Part shown: one piece after another, positions 20,634 through 29,000 of the stretch | Layout: every line of letters starts with the position of its first letter | Position numbering within the stretch: the first letter of the stretch is position 1 | NCBI GenBank assembly: GCA_035772405.1 | Contig: JAYKKM010000260.1 | Location: forward strand, 1,183,501-1,247,500 | Length of the DNA stretch: 64,000 nt | Direction of reading: 5' to 3' | Source: Chrysogorgia sp. JL179-B06 | Taxonomy: Eukaryota; Cnidaria; Anthozoa; Scleralcyonacea; Chrysogorgiidae | Position numbers and translations under genes: made by a program | Notes under the pieces: model-generated | What the model was told of the DNA's origin: nothing | The model's database searches: none | What the model saw: only the letters and a program-made list of their open reading frames with translations

Positions 20634-21584
20634 ATGAGTCTAAACTATGGGTATGAGTCTGACGACCCTCACGATAAAATACTAAAGAGAACGAAAAGGC
20701 ATCTGGACGAAGATCCTAAGTTAAGTGCGACCGGTGGGAGGATGTCTGGAATAATAGACATGCAAGGCTCAGCGATAAAAAACGTAGCAGACCCAGTCGA
20801 CGACTCAGACGCCACAAACAAAAGAACTCTAGAGCAATTGCTATCAGGCTACCTCAAGAGTCAGTCATATAGTGTCGTGCTCGACTTCAACGTCAGCACA
20901 CACGCCTTGAAAAACGTGGAATTTCACACCAATGGTTCAAACAAAGTGAAAGCCATTGGTGAAACAAGCAAATTAGTGCAAAACAACCCAACCTATGGTC
21001 CTATTGTTGGCATCAGCAGTGTAAGCCAAAGTTTTCTATCCCCTGTGTTAACACCACTCCCACTTGAGTCAGGCCTTCATTTTAACTGCCCCAGTATGCA
21101 ATGGTGTGACCTCTCCATTTTTGTTGTGGTGAGGTTACCTACTCGCACCGCTGGATCAAATTGGGAGACAATTATATCAAACGACGACGGTCAGTGGGAT
21201 AAGTTCATAGGGTACAAGACTGGTATGGCCAACGGACTCGCGTATGGTGGTAGCATCCCAGCAATGGAGAGCATATGCACTATTCCAAGTGGCGTTGACA
21301 TAAGTAAAATGCATATGATATCAATACACTGGCAAATGGACAATTCACACGTCAGGGTCAACAACGTCAAGTCAGCCGATTCAGACTTCGTAGCAAATAT
21401 GAAAAAGATAGGCACACCCTACGGAACAATTTTTGGAATACACCGACCAAGAATACCTCTCGCACCTTATGCATACCCATCGTTGATAGAGTTCTACGGT
21501 GTGAAAATTGTGAGTGGTTACATGACAAACCGAGACATCATAATCATGGGTGGAAAAATGATGAAGGAATATGGTGTAAAGTAA
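20634..21584 (+). CDS. Fibre-like protein
   Basis: A 316-aa protein. The start MSLNYGYESDD repeats the N-terminus of minor capsid paralogue 1. Residues about 36-66 read GGRMSGIIDMQGSAIKNVAD, then PVDDSDATNK, the signature found before the shaft or head in many phage tail fibres and virus fibres. The rest (about 120-310) is beta-rich, with WETIISNDDGQWDKFIGY, resembling a concanavalin/laminin-G-like lectin fold. It probably projects from the capsid and binds the host cell. Analogy with adenovirus, where the fibre N-terminal peptide docks on penton, makes the shared leader interesting. Confidence 0.65.
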   Translation: MSLNYGYESDDPHDKILKRTKRHLDEDPKLSATGGRMSGIIDMQGSAIKNVADPVDDSDATNKRTLEQLLSGYLKSQSYSVVLDFNVSTHALKNVEFHTNGSNKVKAIGETSKLVQNNPTYGPIVGISSVSQSFLSPVLTPLPLESGLHFNCPSMQWCDLSIFVVVRLPTRTAGSNWETIISNDDGQWDKFIGYKTGMANGLAYGGSIPAMESICTIPSGVDISKMHMISIHWQMDNSHVRVNNVKSADSDFVANMKKIGTPYGTIFGIHRPRIPLAPYAYPSLIEFYGVKIVSGYMTNRDIIIMGGKMMKEYGVK

Positions 21585-21791
21585 ATGGGAGCGTGTGTTT
21601 CGAGACCTCACGAAATATATAAGATAAATAAGACGACTGATCACATGTTCAAAGCTGGTGGATCATTTGGTCGCGGTGACGTGACTCTCGAGCTCCACGC
21701 TGAGATTGGTATGAGGTCTAAAAAGACTTACGGCAAACCTATTATGTTACCAGAGTCAGACACTGTGGGAGTGGTAGGAGACGTGACCTAA
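21585..21791 (+). CDS. Small protein with dual-acylation-type N-terminus
   Basis: A 68-aa protein whose ATG abuts the preceding stop codon. It begins MGACVSRP: glycine 2 and serine 6 fit the N-myristoylation rule and cysteine 4 is placed for palmitoylation. No membrane helix follows. The rest is polar with a GGSFGRGD stretch. It would be membrane-attached and may help assembly or entry. I recognise no family. Confidence 0.55.
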   Translation: MGACVSRPHEIYKINKTTDHMFKAGGSFGRGDVTLELHAEIGMRSKKTYGKPIMLPESDTVGVVGDVT

Positions 21792-21797
21792 GTTAGA

Positions 21798-21938
21798 ATG
21801 GGTTTGTTTAGAAAGCTGGTTCGTAACGTTAGAAACTTTTTCAGACGACGTAGAAAACCGAAGACTAATAAAACACACCTGATGCATTGGTACACAACAA
21901 ACCAGATCTATAAAAAACCTAACGCCCACATCGAGTAG
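21798..21938 (+). CDS. Tiny basic amphipathic protein
   Basis: A 46-aa frame from ATG: an amphipathic N-terminus (MGLFRKLVRNVRNFF) runs into RRRRKPK. The high arginine content suggests DNA binding or membrane disruption, as in small core or lytic proteins of adenovirus-like viruses. That is analogy only. It lies 6 bp after the acylated protein and before the BRO gene, which supports it being real. Confidence 0.5.
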   Translation: MGLFRKLVRNVRNFFRRRRKPKTNKTHLMHWYTTNQIYKKPNAHIE

Positions 21939-21949
21939 TTTTTTGTGGG

Positions 21950-21959
21950 AGACTATAAT
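21950..21959 (+). promoter_or_regulatory. TATA-like box before the BRO/nuclease gene
   Basis: AGACTATAAT lies 7 nt before the ATG at 21966. It resembles the boxes before the thymidine kinase, zinc-finger, zinc-ribbon and polymerase genes. Confidence 0.35.
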
Positions 21960-21965
21960 ATAGCG

Positions 21966-22733
21966 ATGACTTCCGCAATACTTCGATTATTCGATTTCGA
22001 CGGTCACCAAATCACAACGGTTAATCACAACGGTGAAATATGGTTCAAAGCAAAAGAAGTCGCGAGCGCTCTAGGTTATGCCCGACCAAAAGATGCAGTT
22101 CACGACCACGTCGAACCTGACTGTAGAATGAAGATGGAGCAGGCCTCATTTATCAACGAACTTGGGGTCTACTCGTTGACGTTCTCGAGTAAAATGGAAC
22201 GCGCGAAACACTTCGGAAGGTGGGTGCACACAGAAGTCTTACCAAGCATTAGAAAGGGTTTAGCTAACGTTGGTCTCAAACACAATCAGTTTAAAATGAT
22301 CACTGAGTTCGACCTTCATACGAAAGTTGTTGGTTTTCTTAGGAAATATTATCCAGAAGCTATTTTGATAGCCGCTTGTGGTGAGAATCAAGACACTTCG
22401 AGTAAAAGAATAAACTCGTGGAAAAAAGGTTACCAACGTGGAACGCCTGACTTGATTATTGCCAACGCAAACCGACAGCGTAGCGGGCTTGTGATTGAGT
22501 TCAAGAATCCAGGTGGCACAGGTAAGACATCTGAAGAGCAAGACTCTCTGCTGCTCAGATACAAATCCGCTGGTTATCTAACACTCTTGTGCGACTCGTA
22601 CGATGACGCTATTACTACGATAATAAAGTATTTCTTTGACGTCGGGTTTCAGTGCTCCCAGTGTTTTCGTAAATTTAAAAATAAATCAGCGTTGAGTAAC
22701 CACGAGAGACACTATTGTAAAGAGACTTTTTAG
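21966..22733 (+). CDS. BRO-N / VRR-NUC-like nuclease / zinc-finger fusion
   Basis: 255 aa from the first ATG (a longer frame begins with GTG). Residues about 5-98 form a BRO-N DNA-binding domain (FKAKEVASALGY, then HTEVLPSIRKG). Residues about 112-220 look like a PD-(D/E)XK nuclease of the VRR-NUC type: GTPDL with D162, EFK with E178 and K180, and Q192. The end is a C2HC zinc finger (C230, C233, H246, C251). This would be a DNA-binding nuclease that might resolve replication intermediates or act on host DNA. BRO proteins are common in large DNA viruses and known in mobile elements. Confidence 0.8.
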   Translation: MTSAILRLFDFDGHQITTVNHNGEIWFKAKEVASALGYARPKDAVHDHVEPDCRMKMEQASFINELGVYSLTFSSKMERAKHFGRWVHTEVLPSIRKGLANVGLKHNQFKMITEFDLHTKVVGFLRKYYPEAILIAACGENQDTSSKRINSWKKGYQRGTPDLIIANANRQRSGLVIEFKNPGGTGKTSEEQDSLLLRYKSAGYLTLLCDSYDDAITTIIKYFFDVGFQCSQCFRKFKNKSALSNHERHYCKETF

Positions 22734-22801
22734 ACAGCGAGTAATAAGTCGAATTAGTACTCGTTCTCGTTGTTGAGACGACGTTTGAAGCGACGACTGC
22801 T

Positions 22802-22921
22802 CTAGCATTTTTTAAAGACGTTTTTAACTCGGTGAGAAATATCTGCGAAACTTTCTCTCTTTATTTCACAAACCTGACCACTGTGTGAAAAAATGTTTCT
22901 ACGGTACATTGGACGCTTCAT
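22802..22921 (-). CDS. Possible small basic peptide
   Basis: A 39-aa frame from ATG on the thymidine-kinase strand, beginning MKRPMYRRNIF and ending in a lysine-rich VFKKC. The Arg/Lys/His content is high and no homologue is recognised. It sits in the only unassigned gap of the Polinton centre. It could also be chance or 3' UTR. Confidence 0.3.
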   Translation of the reverse strand: MKRPMYRRNIFSHSGQVCEIKRESFADISHRVKNVFKKC

Positions 22922-22974
22922 GTGACCAATGTCTAAATTTAAAAAAGTGGGATGTATTGAGAACACCCGTAATT

Positions 22975-23541
22975 TTATGTGGAAGGATGATGACGTCTGC
23001 ACACTGCGCGATATTGCTCAGCACCACCAACGAATGATGGTCCTGGGTTGTATCTCCAATTGAATGGCGCTTCAACAGTTGTTCCGTAAGTGTCGCGACA
23101 AACGGCGCAATACGCTTTTAGAAATGTGATGTCGTCTGCCATTGGGAACAACGTGTCGAGCTCACCAATTCTTTTTAAACGCTCTGTCGCTATGAGACCA
23201 CAAATAATGACGTGAATGCCAGCTTTGATGTACTCGCGAATAACTGGGAGTAGATCAGAGTACCAATGGCCCTCATCAATGCCGATGACGTCATAGTCAG
23301 CTATCTCGGAAGAACTTGGAAGGTTGGTGATTAACTTCGCAGGTAAACTGTCTGATCCAACAACAATGGTCTGACGATGTGTGGAGAACGCGTGGTCAGT
23401 TCGCCTAGTGTCACCTGTGTTGTTCATGTAGAGGACTTTGAGCCCTGATTTACTTAACGTGATTAACCTACGAAGAGTCTCTGTTGTTTTTCCTGCAAAC
23501 ATGGGACCAATCACGATTTCCAGTTTACCAACTTTTCTCAT
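22975..23541 (-). CDS. Thymidine kinase (type II)
   Basis: A 188-aa enzyme expected to phosphorylate thymidine to dTMP with ATP. The P-loop is GPMFAGKTT (residues 12-20), the Walker-B-like DEG motif is IGIDEGHW (about 87-93), and the C-terminal lasso holds FVGGAEQY (170-177). The zinc ligands appear to be C145, C148, C181 and H184. The DEG motif and lasso resemble the cellular and poxviral TK1 group, although the loop after ICG departs from the usual form (LIATERLKRIG). A TATA-like box (23547-23556) lies just upstream. It would supply dTTP for element replication in non-dividing cells. Confidence 0.92.
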   Translation of the reverse strand: MRKVGKLEIVIGPMFAGKTTETLRRLITLSKSGLKVLYMNNTGDTRRTDHAFSTHRQTIVVGSDSLPAKLITNLPSSSEIADYDVIGIDEGHWYSDLLPVIREYIKAGIHVIICGLIATERLKRIGELDTLFPMADDITFLKAYCAVCRDTYGTTVEAPFNWRYNPGPSFVGGAEQYRAVCRRHHPST

Positions 23542-23546
23542 GGTTA

Positions 23547-23556
23547 CTATACCCTC
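23547..23556 (-). promoter_or_regulatory. TATA-like box before the thymidine kinase
   Basis: GAGGGTATAG on the coding strand, 5 nt before the ATG. The TATA starts 10 nt upstream of the start codon. Confidence 0.4.
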
Positions 23557-23569
23557 AGAGAAATATTTT

Positions 23570-24265
23570 TTATTGTGGTGGAAACCGTCGTTCCATGTTG
23601 AATATCCGCTGGAGCTCTAAGTTTTTAAGATGGGACCTCGAGCTCTTGTGTCTCAAGCGATGCAGTGGGTCGTTGGTGACCACACCGCATGGGTGACAGG
23701 TGTACACGTTCTCATCTCTCACAAAGTGTCTGTGGGCGGGCGAGAGTATGTGGTCCCTGATATCATCCGCACCCAGTATCTCATTACACCCCACCTTGCA
23801 AACGTGAGCGTCGCGGTTTGCAGCAAGCTCTAGCCACGCTTTGGCTTTGGTTGGGCATGGTTTCCACATAAGGGTCGCTAAGAACACTTCGAGGAAGTTA
23901 CCGAGTAATGTAGCGTTAGACTTACGAGGGTTGTTCAAGTAGACACCACTCGCTAACATAAGGTACTTGAATGATGAGTAACACCACACAGGGATTATGC
24001 TAGCTAATCTATCAGCAAGCTCGTTGGCTCTTTCCTCCCGAAGATCGATCCAAGCGTCGAGAAGATGCCTAGTGCGGTTGACCTGAGAGCCAAACCGTTT
24101 TGGCAACCCTCCGTCGGGGTTGAGGTCAAGGAGTGGTGAGCATATTGAGAAGTACTCGTTTAAGACGTTGGGTCCAGGGGCGTCTTGTGGGGTAGACACA
24201 CTGGTAAAGGCCGTTCTCAGCATGTTGGCAATATCCTCTTCGCTAACCTCTCGGGCTTGAGTCAT
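23570..24265 (-). CDS. Double zinc-finger protein of unknown role
   Basis: A 231-aa protein. The N-terminal two thirds are helical with a conserved-looking DLREERANELADRLASIIPV stretch (74-93). The C-terminus carries two zinc-finger-like units: C156-x3-C160 with H172/H178, and C190-x2-C193-x12-H206-x5-H212. The latter spacing is typical of U1/matrin-like nucleic-acid-binding fingers. It lies 28 bp upstream of the thymidine kinase on the same strand. Possibly a transcription or replication factor; family not recognised. Confidence 0.55.
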   Translation of the reverse strand: MTQAREVSEEDIANMLRTAFTSVSTPQDAPGPNVLNEYFSICSPLLDLNPDGGLPKRFGSQVNRTRHLLDAWIDLREERANELADRLASIIPVWCYSSFKYLMLASGVYLNNPRKSNATLLGNFLEVFLATLMWKPCPTKAKAWLELAANRDAHVCKVGCNEILGADDIRDHILSPAHRHFVRDENVYTCHPCGVVTNDPLHRLRHKSSRSHLKNLELQRIFNMERRFPPQ

Positions 24266-24269
24266 TATG

Positions 24270-24279
24270 TTATACCCCC
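24270..24279 (-). promoter_or_regulatory. TATA-like box before the zinc-finger gene
   Basis: GGGGGTATAA on the coding strand, 4 nt before the ATG at 24265; the TATA starts 9 nt upstream. It closely resembles the thymidine-kinase box. Confidence 0.4.
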
Positions 24280-24317
24280 AGAAAAAATCCTAATTTTTTA
24301 GTGCGTTTGGTCTGGAA

Positions 24318-24362
24318 CTGTGAGATACCTGTGAGGTCATCTGTGAGATACCTGTGAGGTCA
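24318..24362. repeat. 22-bp direct repeat in a divergent intergenic region
   Basis: CTGTGAGATACCTGTGAGGT plus CA occurs at 24318-24339 and again at 24341-24362, with a further CTGTGAG at 24364-24370. GTGAG is repeated within each unit. The repeats lie between divergent genes starting at 24265 and 24397, a likely regulatory site. Confidence 0.7.
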
Positions 24363-24396
24363 ACTGTGAGTAAGATAACACGTGATAGTGTATTAG

Positions 24397-24732
24397 ATGG
24401 TTGAAGACTCACAGACGGCTGTTGAAGCGAAGATCACGGCTGATGTGAAAAGTGTTAAGGTGAAGGACCCAAAGCGTGTCGCCGCTGGTAAAAAGTTGGC
24501 TGAGATATCGAAAGCTGCGAAAGAAAAGAAAATGCGTGAAATGATAGTCAACGAAGAACAGGGTAGTGAGTGGAGCTATGGTTACATTGTCGGAACACTT
24601 GGTGTAATCATTGCTGCTGCTTCACTATGGTACACAATTAGCAGTGAAAAAGAACCTGTGAGTACTGCACCAGCACCTGCGTCAGAGAACCACAAAACTC
24701 GTCGTCCAGCGTTAGACACATTTGATTCTTGA
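24397..24732 (+). CDS. Single-pass membrane protein with basic helix
   Basis: A 111-aa protein. A basic helix contains KDPKRVAAGKKLAEISKA (about 23-40), a segment I remember as recurrent in Polinton-type proteins. A transmembrane helix follows (about 61-82, YGYIVGTLGVIIAAASLWYT), then a polar proline-rich tail. The basic side probably faces nucleic acid or capsid. It overlaps no neighbour and leads a cluster of three small membrane proteins. Confidence 0.55.
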   Translation: MVEDSQTAVEAKITADVKSVKVKDPKRVAAGKKLAEISKAAKEKKMREMIVNEEQGSEWSYGYIVGTLGVIIAAASLWYTISSEKEPVSTAPAPASENHKTRRPALDTFDS

Positions 24733-24755
24733 ACAAAACACACGACAATGTATAT

Positions 24756-24992
24756 ATGGCTGCGATCGATCGAAAAGAACTTATGAACGAATTGTATGAT
24801 GCGTTACTTGTTACGACTGGCGCTGTGGCAGTGAGTATGATTTCGAAAAAGGCTTTGGGAGAACCATTGGGAACACCAGAGACTGTGAAAGGCACAGTGA
24901 AACTTGCTGCAGCTGTTGGTGCAGGAACGCTGCTAGTAAAGTGGGTGCAATCGAAAAAGTGGATACCGACAGATCCATTCAAATCAATGTAA
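24756..24992 (+). CDS. Small two-helix membrane protein
   Basis: 78 aa from ATG (the longer frame begins with TTG). Two hydrophobic stretches (about 13-32 and 49-65, with GTVKLAAAVGAGTLL) are followed by a basic KWVQSKKW. It lies 23 bp after the previous gene and 4 bp before the next. Probably a virion or host-membrane protein; function unknown. Confidence 0.5.
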   Translation: MAAIDRKELMNELYDALLVTTGAVAVSMISKKALGEPLGTPETVKGTVKLAAAVGAGTLLVKWVQSKKWIPTDPFKSM

Positions 24993-24996
24993 GTTA

Positions 24997-25416
24997 ATGG
25001 CGAGTGTTGTGGCTGGAGGGATATTTAATGCAGTGGCTTTTGCAGGCGCTGGCTTTATGTTTTCGAAGTTTAATCATTCAGGCTATGAAGCTGAGATGAA
25101 AAGACACAACCATGCGTTGGAACAGCTAGCCAGTGCGAAAGAAGTGTGGTATGAAAATGAAATCGCTAAAAAAGATAAGATCCAGCGTTTACGACAACGG
25201 CTCTCTGACGCTAATGCTGACATCAACGACACAAACCACGCGTTGGAGGAACTTAGAAGCGTAATGACCATACGGTACAGCGGACGAGTGTTCACTGACC
25301 TCCCGAAGATTGCAGATTACTACCAACCAAGTGCGGAAATGAAGGAATACCAATTACTGTTTGTTAGCGCGCTAGGTTTGGGTGGTGGAATAGCGGTGTG
25401 GGTACTAGTTCGGTGA
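24997..25416 (+). CDS. Coiled-coil membrane protein
   Basis: A 139-aa protein with an N-terminal hydrophobic segment (MASVVAGGIFNAVAFAGAGF), a long charged coiled coil (about 28-90, including HNHALEQLASAKEVWYENE) and a C-terminal transmembrane helix (about 118-138). I remember this layout and the MASV-AGGI start from other cnidarian Polintons. Function unknown; it may bridge membrane and capsid. Confidence 0.6.
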   Translation: MASVVAGGIFNAVAFAGAGFMFSKFNHSGYEAEMKRHNHALEQLASAKEVWYENEIAKKDKIQRLRQRLSDANADINDTNHALEELRSVMTIRYSGRVFTDLPKIADYYQPSAEMKEYQLLFVSALGLGGGIAVWVLVR

Positions 25417-25428
25417 AAAAAATGTTGG

Positions 25429-25440
25429 AGTAGTATAAGC
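25429..25440 (+). promoter_or_regulatory. TATA-like box before the zinc-ribbon gene
   Basis: AGTAGTATAAGC directly precedes GATG. The TATA starts 8 nt before the ATG. AGTAGTATA is also how the Polinton termini begin. Confidence 0.4.
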
Positions 25441-25441
25441 G

Positions 25442-25777
25442 ATGGACAAACTTATGAGGCAGATGAGCTATGGCTTGACAATTGACGAGATCGCGAGTGA
25501 GACGCAAACTGAGTGTGGAGACACCCCCAGGCTTTACTACTGCTCGGATTGTGACGTTGTGAAAAACATGACTGACTGCGGTGGGTACGCGTGTCCAAAG
25601 TGTGGCGACATCGAATGGGGCTACATTCAGAGTTATGGTGACATGAGACTCACGCGACTAAAAAGCGTTCACAAACGGTCTTGGTGGATGGGGAGGAGAC
25701 TACGGAACGTTGTGAAGGGTGAGCACCTTGAGTTGATAAAAGAGGACTTCCTGAAAGTTGTCAATGTGTCATTTTGA
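25442..25777 (+). CDS. Zinc-ribbon protein, interrupted by TGA
   Basis: A 111-aa frame with a four-cysteine zinc ribbon (CSDC at about 34-37 and CPKC at about 51-54) and a basic C-terminal half (SVHKRSWWMGRRLRN). It ends at TGA (25775-25777), after which the same frame stays open for another 78 codons. It may be only the first half of a 190-residue protein. A role in transcription is possible but unproven. Confidence 0.55.
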   Translation: MDKLMRQMSYGLTIDEIASETQTECGDTPRLYYCSDCDVVKNMTDCGGYACPKCGDIEWGYIQSYGDMRLTRLKSVHKRSWWMGRRLRNVVKGEHLELIKEDFLKVVNVSF

Positions 25778-26014
25778 CATATCTCATGCAATTTGATAAA
25801 GGGTAGAAATGTCAGCAGATATGGGTACTACATTATTAGGTTGTGTCATAGAAGACGACTCGAGACACTCAAAAGGGTGCTAGACCTCAAAGACGGGAAG
25901 GTGAAAGATAAGTTCGACGACAATTTGTTTGGGGTGGTGTACCCAAAGCTGGGATGGTGTGAAAGTGGCGATATTTATTACAACGAGTGGGCTAAGAAAA
26001 AAAGTGTAGTGTAA
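25778..26014 (+). pseudogene. In-frame continuation after the TGA
   Basis: The 78 codons following the TGA are in the same frame and contain no ATG, so the segment cannot start conventionally. It reads like real protein (GYYIIRLCHRRRLETLKRV, then DDNLFGVVYPKLGW). Either the TGA is a nonsense change in this copy or it is read through; the next base is C, a context known to favour readthrough. It ends 10 bp before the polymerase. Confidence 0.5.
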
Positions 26015-26020
26015 GTATAA
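26013..26020 (+). promoter_or_regulatory. TATA-like box before polymerase B
   Basis: AAGTATAA, with the TATA starting 9 nt before the ATG at 26025; the same form and spacing as the boxes at 25429 and 24270. Confidence 0.4.
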
Positions 26021-26024
26021 GCCA

Positions 26025-29000
26025 ATGAGTCAGACTGTGAAAAACCCACTGACAAAAAGACGGGCGCATAAGACGAGCGCAGCCGTTGTCAATTCACTAA
26101 CAGATGAAGCGACCAACGTTCACGGCTTCTTTAGAGATCAAGAGGGACAACCTGTAGTCGAAGACCACGCACCGTCAACGCACCTGTTGGATCGAGCACT
26201 GAGAGGGTTCACAAGGTCCTATGGAGTCGAAGTAATTGACGACAGAGACATCAATCAGGTAAGTGGTAGTAGAAGCGCTGTCACTAACCTTTTGAGACGT
26301 GAGCTGGGTGAGACCAACGGAATGAAAGTGGTAGAGACAGTCAAGGTCACTTTTGAGAAAGTTTTAGAGCGTGACAAGACCACATACAAAACTGCCTACT
26401 TTAACAGCGAAACGTTCGTCGTCATTAACGAGCATGACATCGAGGGTGTCGCCAATCGTGGGTCGGAGCAGATTTTGACGCGGATAGCTGGGTGGTTATC
26501 TGAGGGGTCTGGATGGACTATCGACAAAATAGATGCGCACTACGTCAACGTCGCTATTTACAGACCTTTGCATGGGAGTAGCTACATTGCGTTGCCAAAG
26601 GAGCTGCGCAACAGTATGAAGGGCTTGGTAAACGTAAATAACGGGGATGACAACGAGTGCTTTAGATGGTGCCACCTTGCACACAAATTTCCTGTTGGAA
26701 AAAACTCTGACAGAACGTCAAAGTACGTCAAACATGTCAGTGAGCTGAATTATGACGGAATCGACTTCCCAGTCGCACTCAAAGACTACAACAAGATCGA
26801 AAAGGCTAACGAAATTAGCATCAACGTTTTTGGGTATGAAAATAAGCAGCCATTCCCTGTGTACGTTTCTAAGGAAGCGTACCCTGACCATATGGACCTA
26901 CTGTTGATAACTGCCGATAGCAACAAGCATTATGTGTATATTCGCGACTTCAACAAATTCATGCACCGGCAGACAAAGCATGAGGCGAGAAAGCACTTTT
27001 GTAGGTATTGTTTGCAGTGTTTTACCCGAGCGGACGTGCTTGAACGCCATGTGGAAGTATGTTTGGTCATCAATGGGAAGCAAGCTATTAAAATGCCACA
27101 AAAAGGTGCGAAAGTGAAATACGAGAATTTTAGTAGACAGCTAAACGTACCATTTGTGGTGTATGCAGACTTCGAGGCTATCACACAGAAGGTGCACACA
27201 ACAAAGCTGTCAAGCGAGTGTAGCTACACAAACGCTTATCAGAGACACGTTGACTGTGGCTATGGGTATAAATTAGTTTGTTGCTACGACAATGAGTACA
27301 GTAAGCCAGTAAAAGTGTATCGCGGTGAAAACGCAGTCAACAAGTTCATTGGGGAGATGTTAGAAATTGTCGAATATTGTAAAGAGACATCTGAGAGCCA
27401 CTTTAACAAAGAAATGATACTGACTGATGCCGATAAGAAGAACTTTGACGAGGCTAAAAGTTGTCATATTTGCAGTGTTGAGTACACTGGCGCTGACGTT
27501 AGAGTGAGAGACCACTGTCACGTGTCAGGTAAGTACAGAGGGTCCGCACATCGCGATTGTAACGTGAACTTTAAGTTGACTGACAAAATCCCTGTGATCT
27601 TTCATAACCTACGTGGCTACGATAGCCATTTCATTATGCAGGAGATTGGCAAGTTTGGTCAAGACATAAATGTGATACCGAACAACATGGAGAAGTACAT
27701 GGCGTTCATGCTTGGAAAAAACTTGGTATTTTTGGACAGCTTCCAGTTCATGAGTAGTGGTCTAGACAACTTGGTGAGGAACCTACCAAGGGACGCTTTC
27801 AAATACACGTCAGAAGCGTTTCACGACGAGGGGTTGGCACTCATGACGAGAAAGGGGGTTTATCCCTACAACTACATGGACTCCTTTGAAAAATTCGATG
27901 AGCGCGAGCTACCCTCCAAAAAAGATTTCTACAGCATTCTGAATGATGAGCACATCACGGAAGAAATGTACGAGCGTGCCATCGATGTGTGGGACTACTT
28001 CGACGTTGAAAGTATGGGTGGGTATCACGACCTGTATTTGAAAAGCGATGTGCTCTTGCTCGCCGACGTTTTCGAGAACTTTAGAAAGACGTGCCACCGC
28101 GAGTATAAATTAGACCCTTGCCATTATTTCACATCGCCTGGATTGGCTTGGGACGCCATGTTAAAGATGACTGGAGTGGAGCTTGAGTTATTGTCCGACA
28201 TCGACATGTTCCAGTTCGTAGAACTAGGTATGCGTGGTGGTGTGAGCTACATATGCAACAGACATGGCGTGGCGAATAATAAGTACATGGAAGGGTATGA
28301 CAAAGAGCAAGAGTCGAAGTATTTGATGTACCTTGACGCCAACAACTTGTATGGATGGGCAATGAGTCGAAGTCTACCCACGGGCGGCTTCAAGTGGTTG
28401 ACTGAGAAAGAAATAGAAAAAGTTAATCTGCACGACTATCACAACAATAGTAAAAAAGGTTTGCTGCTCGAAGTCGACTTGGAGTATCCAGACCATTTGC
28501 ATGACCTACACAACGATTACCCGTTGGCTCCCGAGAAGATGGAGATAACCGTTGACATGTTGTCGGAGTACTGCACGAAAATCAAAAATAAGTTTAACGT
28601 GAGTGTTGGTGGTGTGAAGAAGCTGGTGACTAATTTGATGGACAAAAAAAAGTATGTGTGTCACTACGGAAATCTGCAGTTGTACATGGATCTTGGATTA
28701 AAAATCAAAAAGGTTCATAGGGTCCTACAGTTTGACCAGTCCAAGTGGTTGGGCAAGTACATCGACTTTAACACAGTCAAAAGAACCGCAGCTAAGAACA
28801 CTTTTGAGAAGGATTTCTTCAAGTTGATGAATAACAGTGTGTTCGGAAAAACGATGGAAAACTTGAGGAAGCGTGTGGATGTGAGATTAGTGACCACTGC
28901 GGAGAAATTTAAAAAGCTTGTCTCGAAGCTGACGTTCGTGTCTTGCAAAATATTTAGCGAGAACTTAGTCGCTGTCCACAAAGTTAAAGAGACGTTGACA

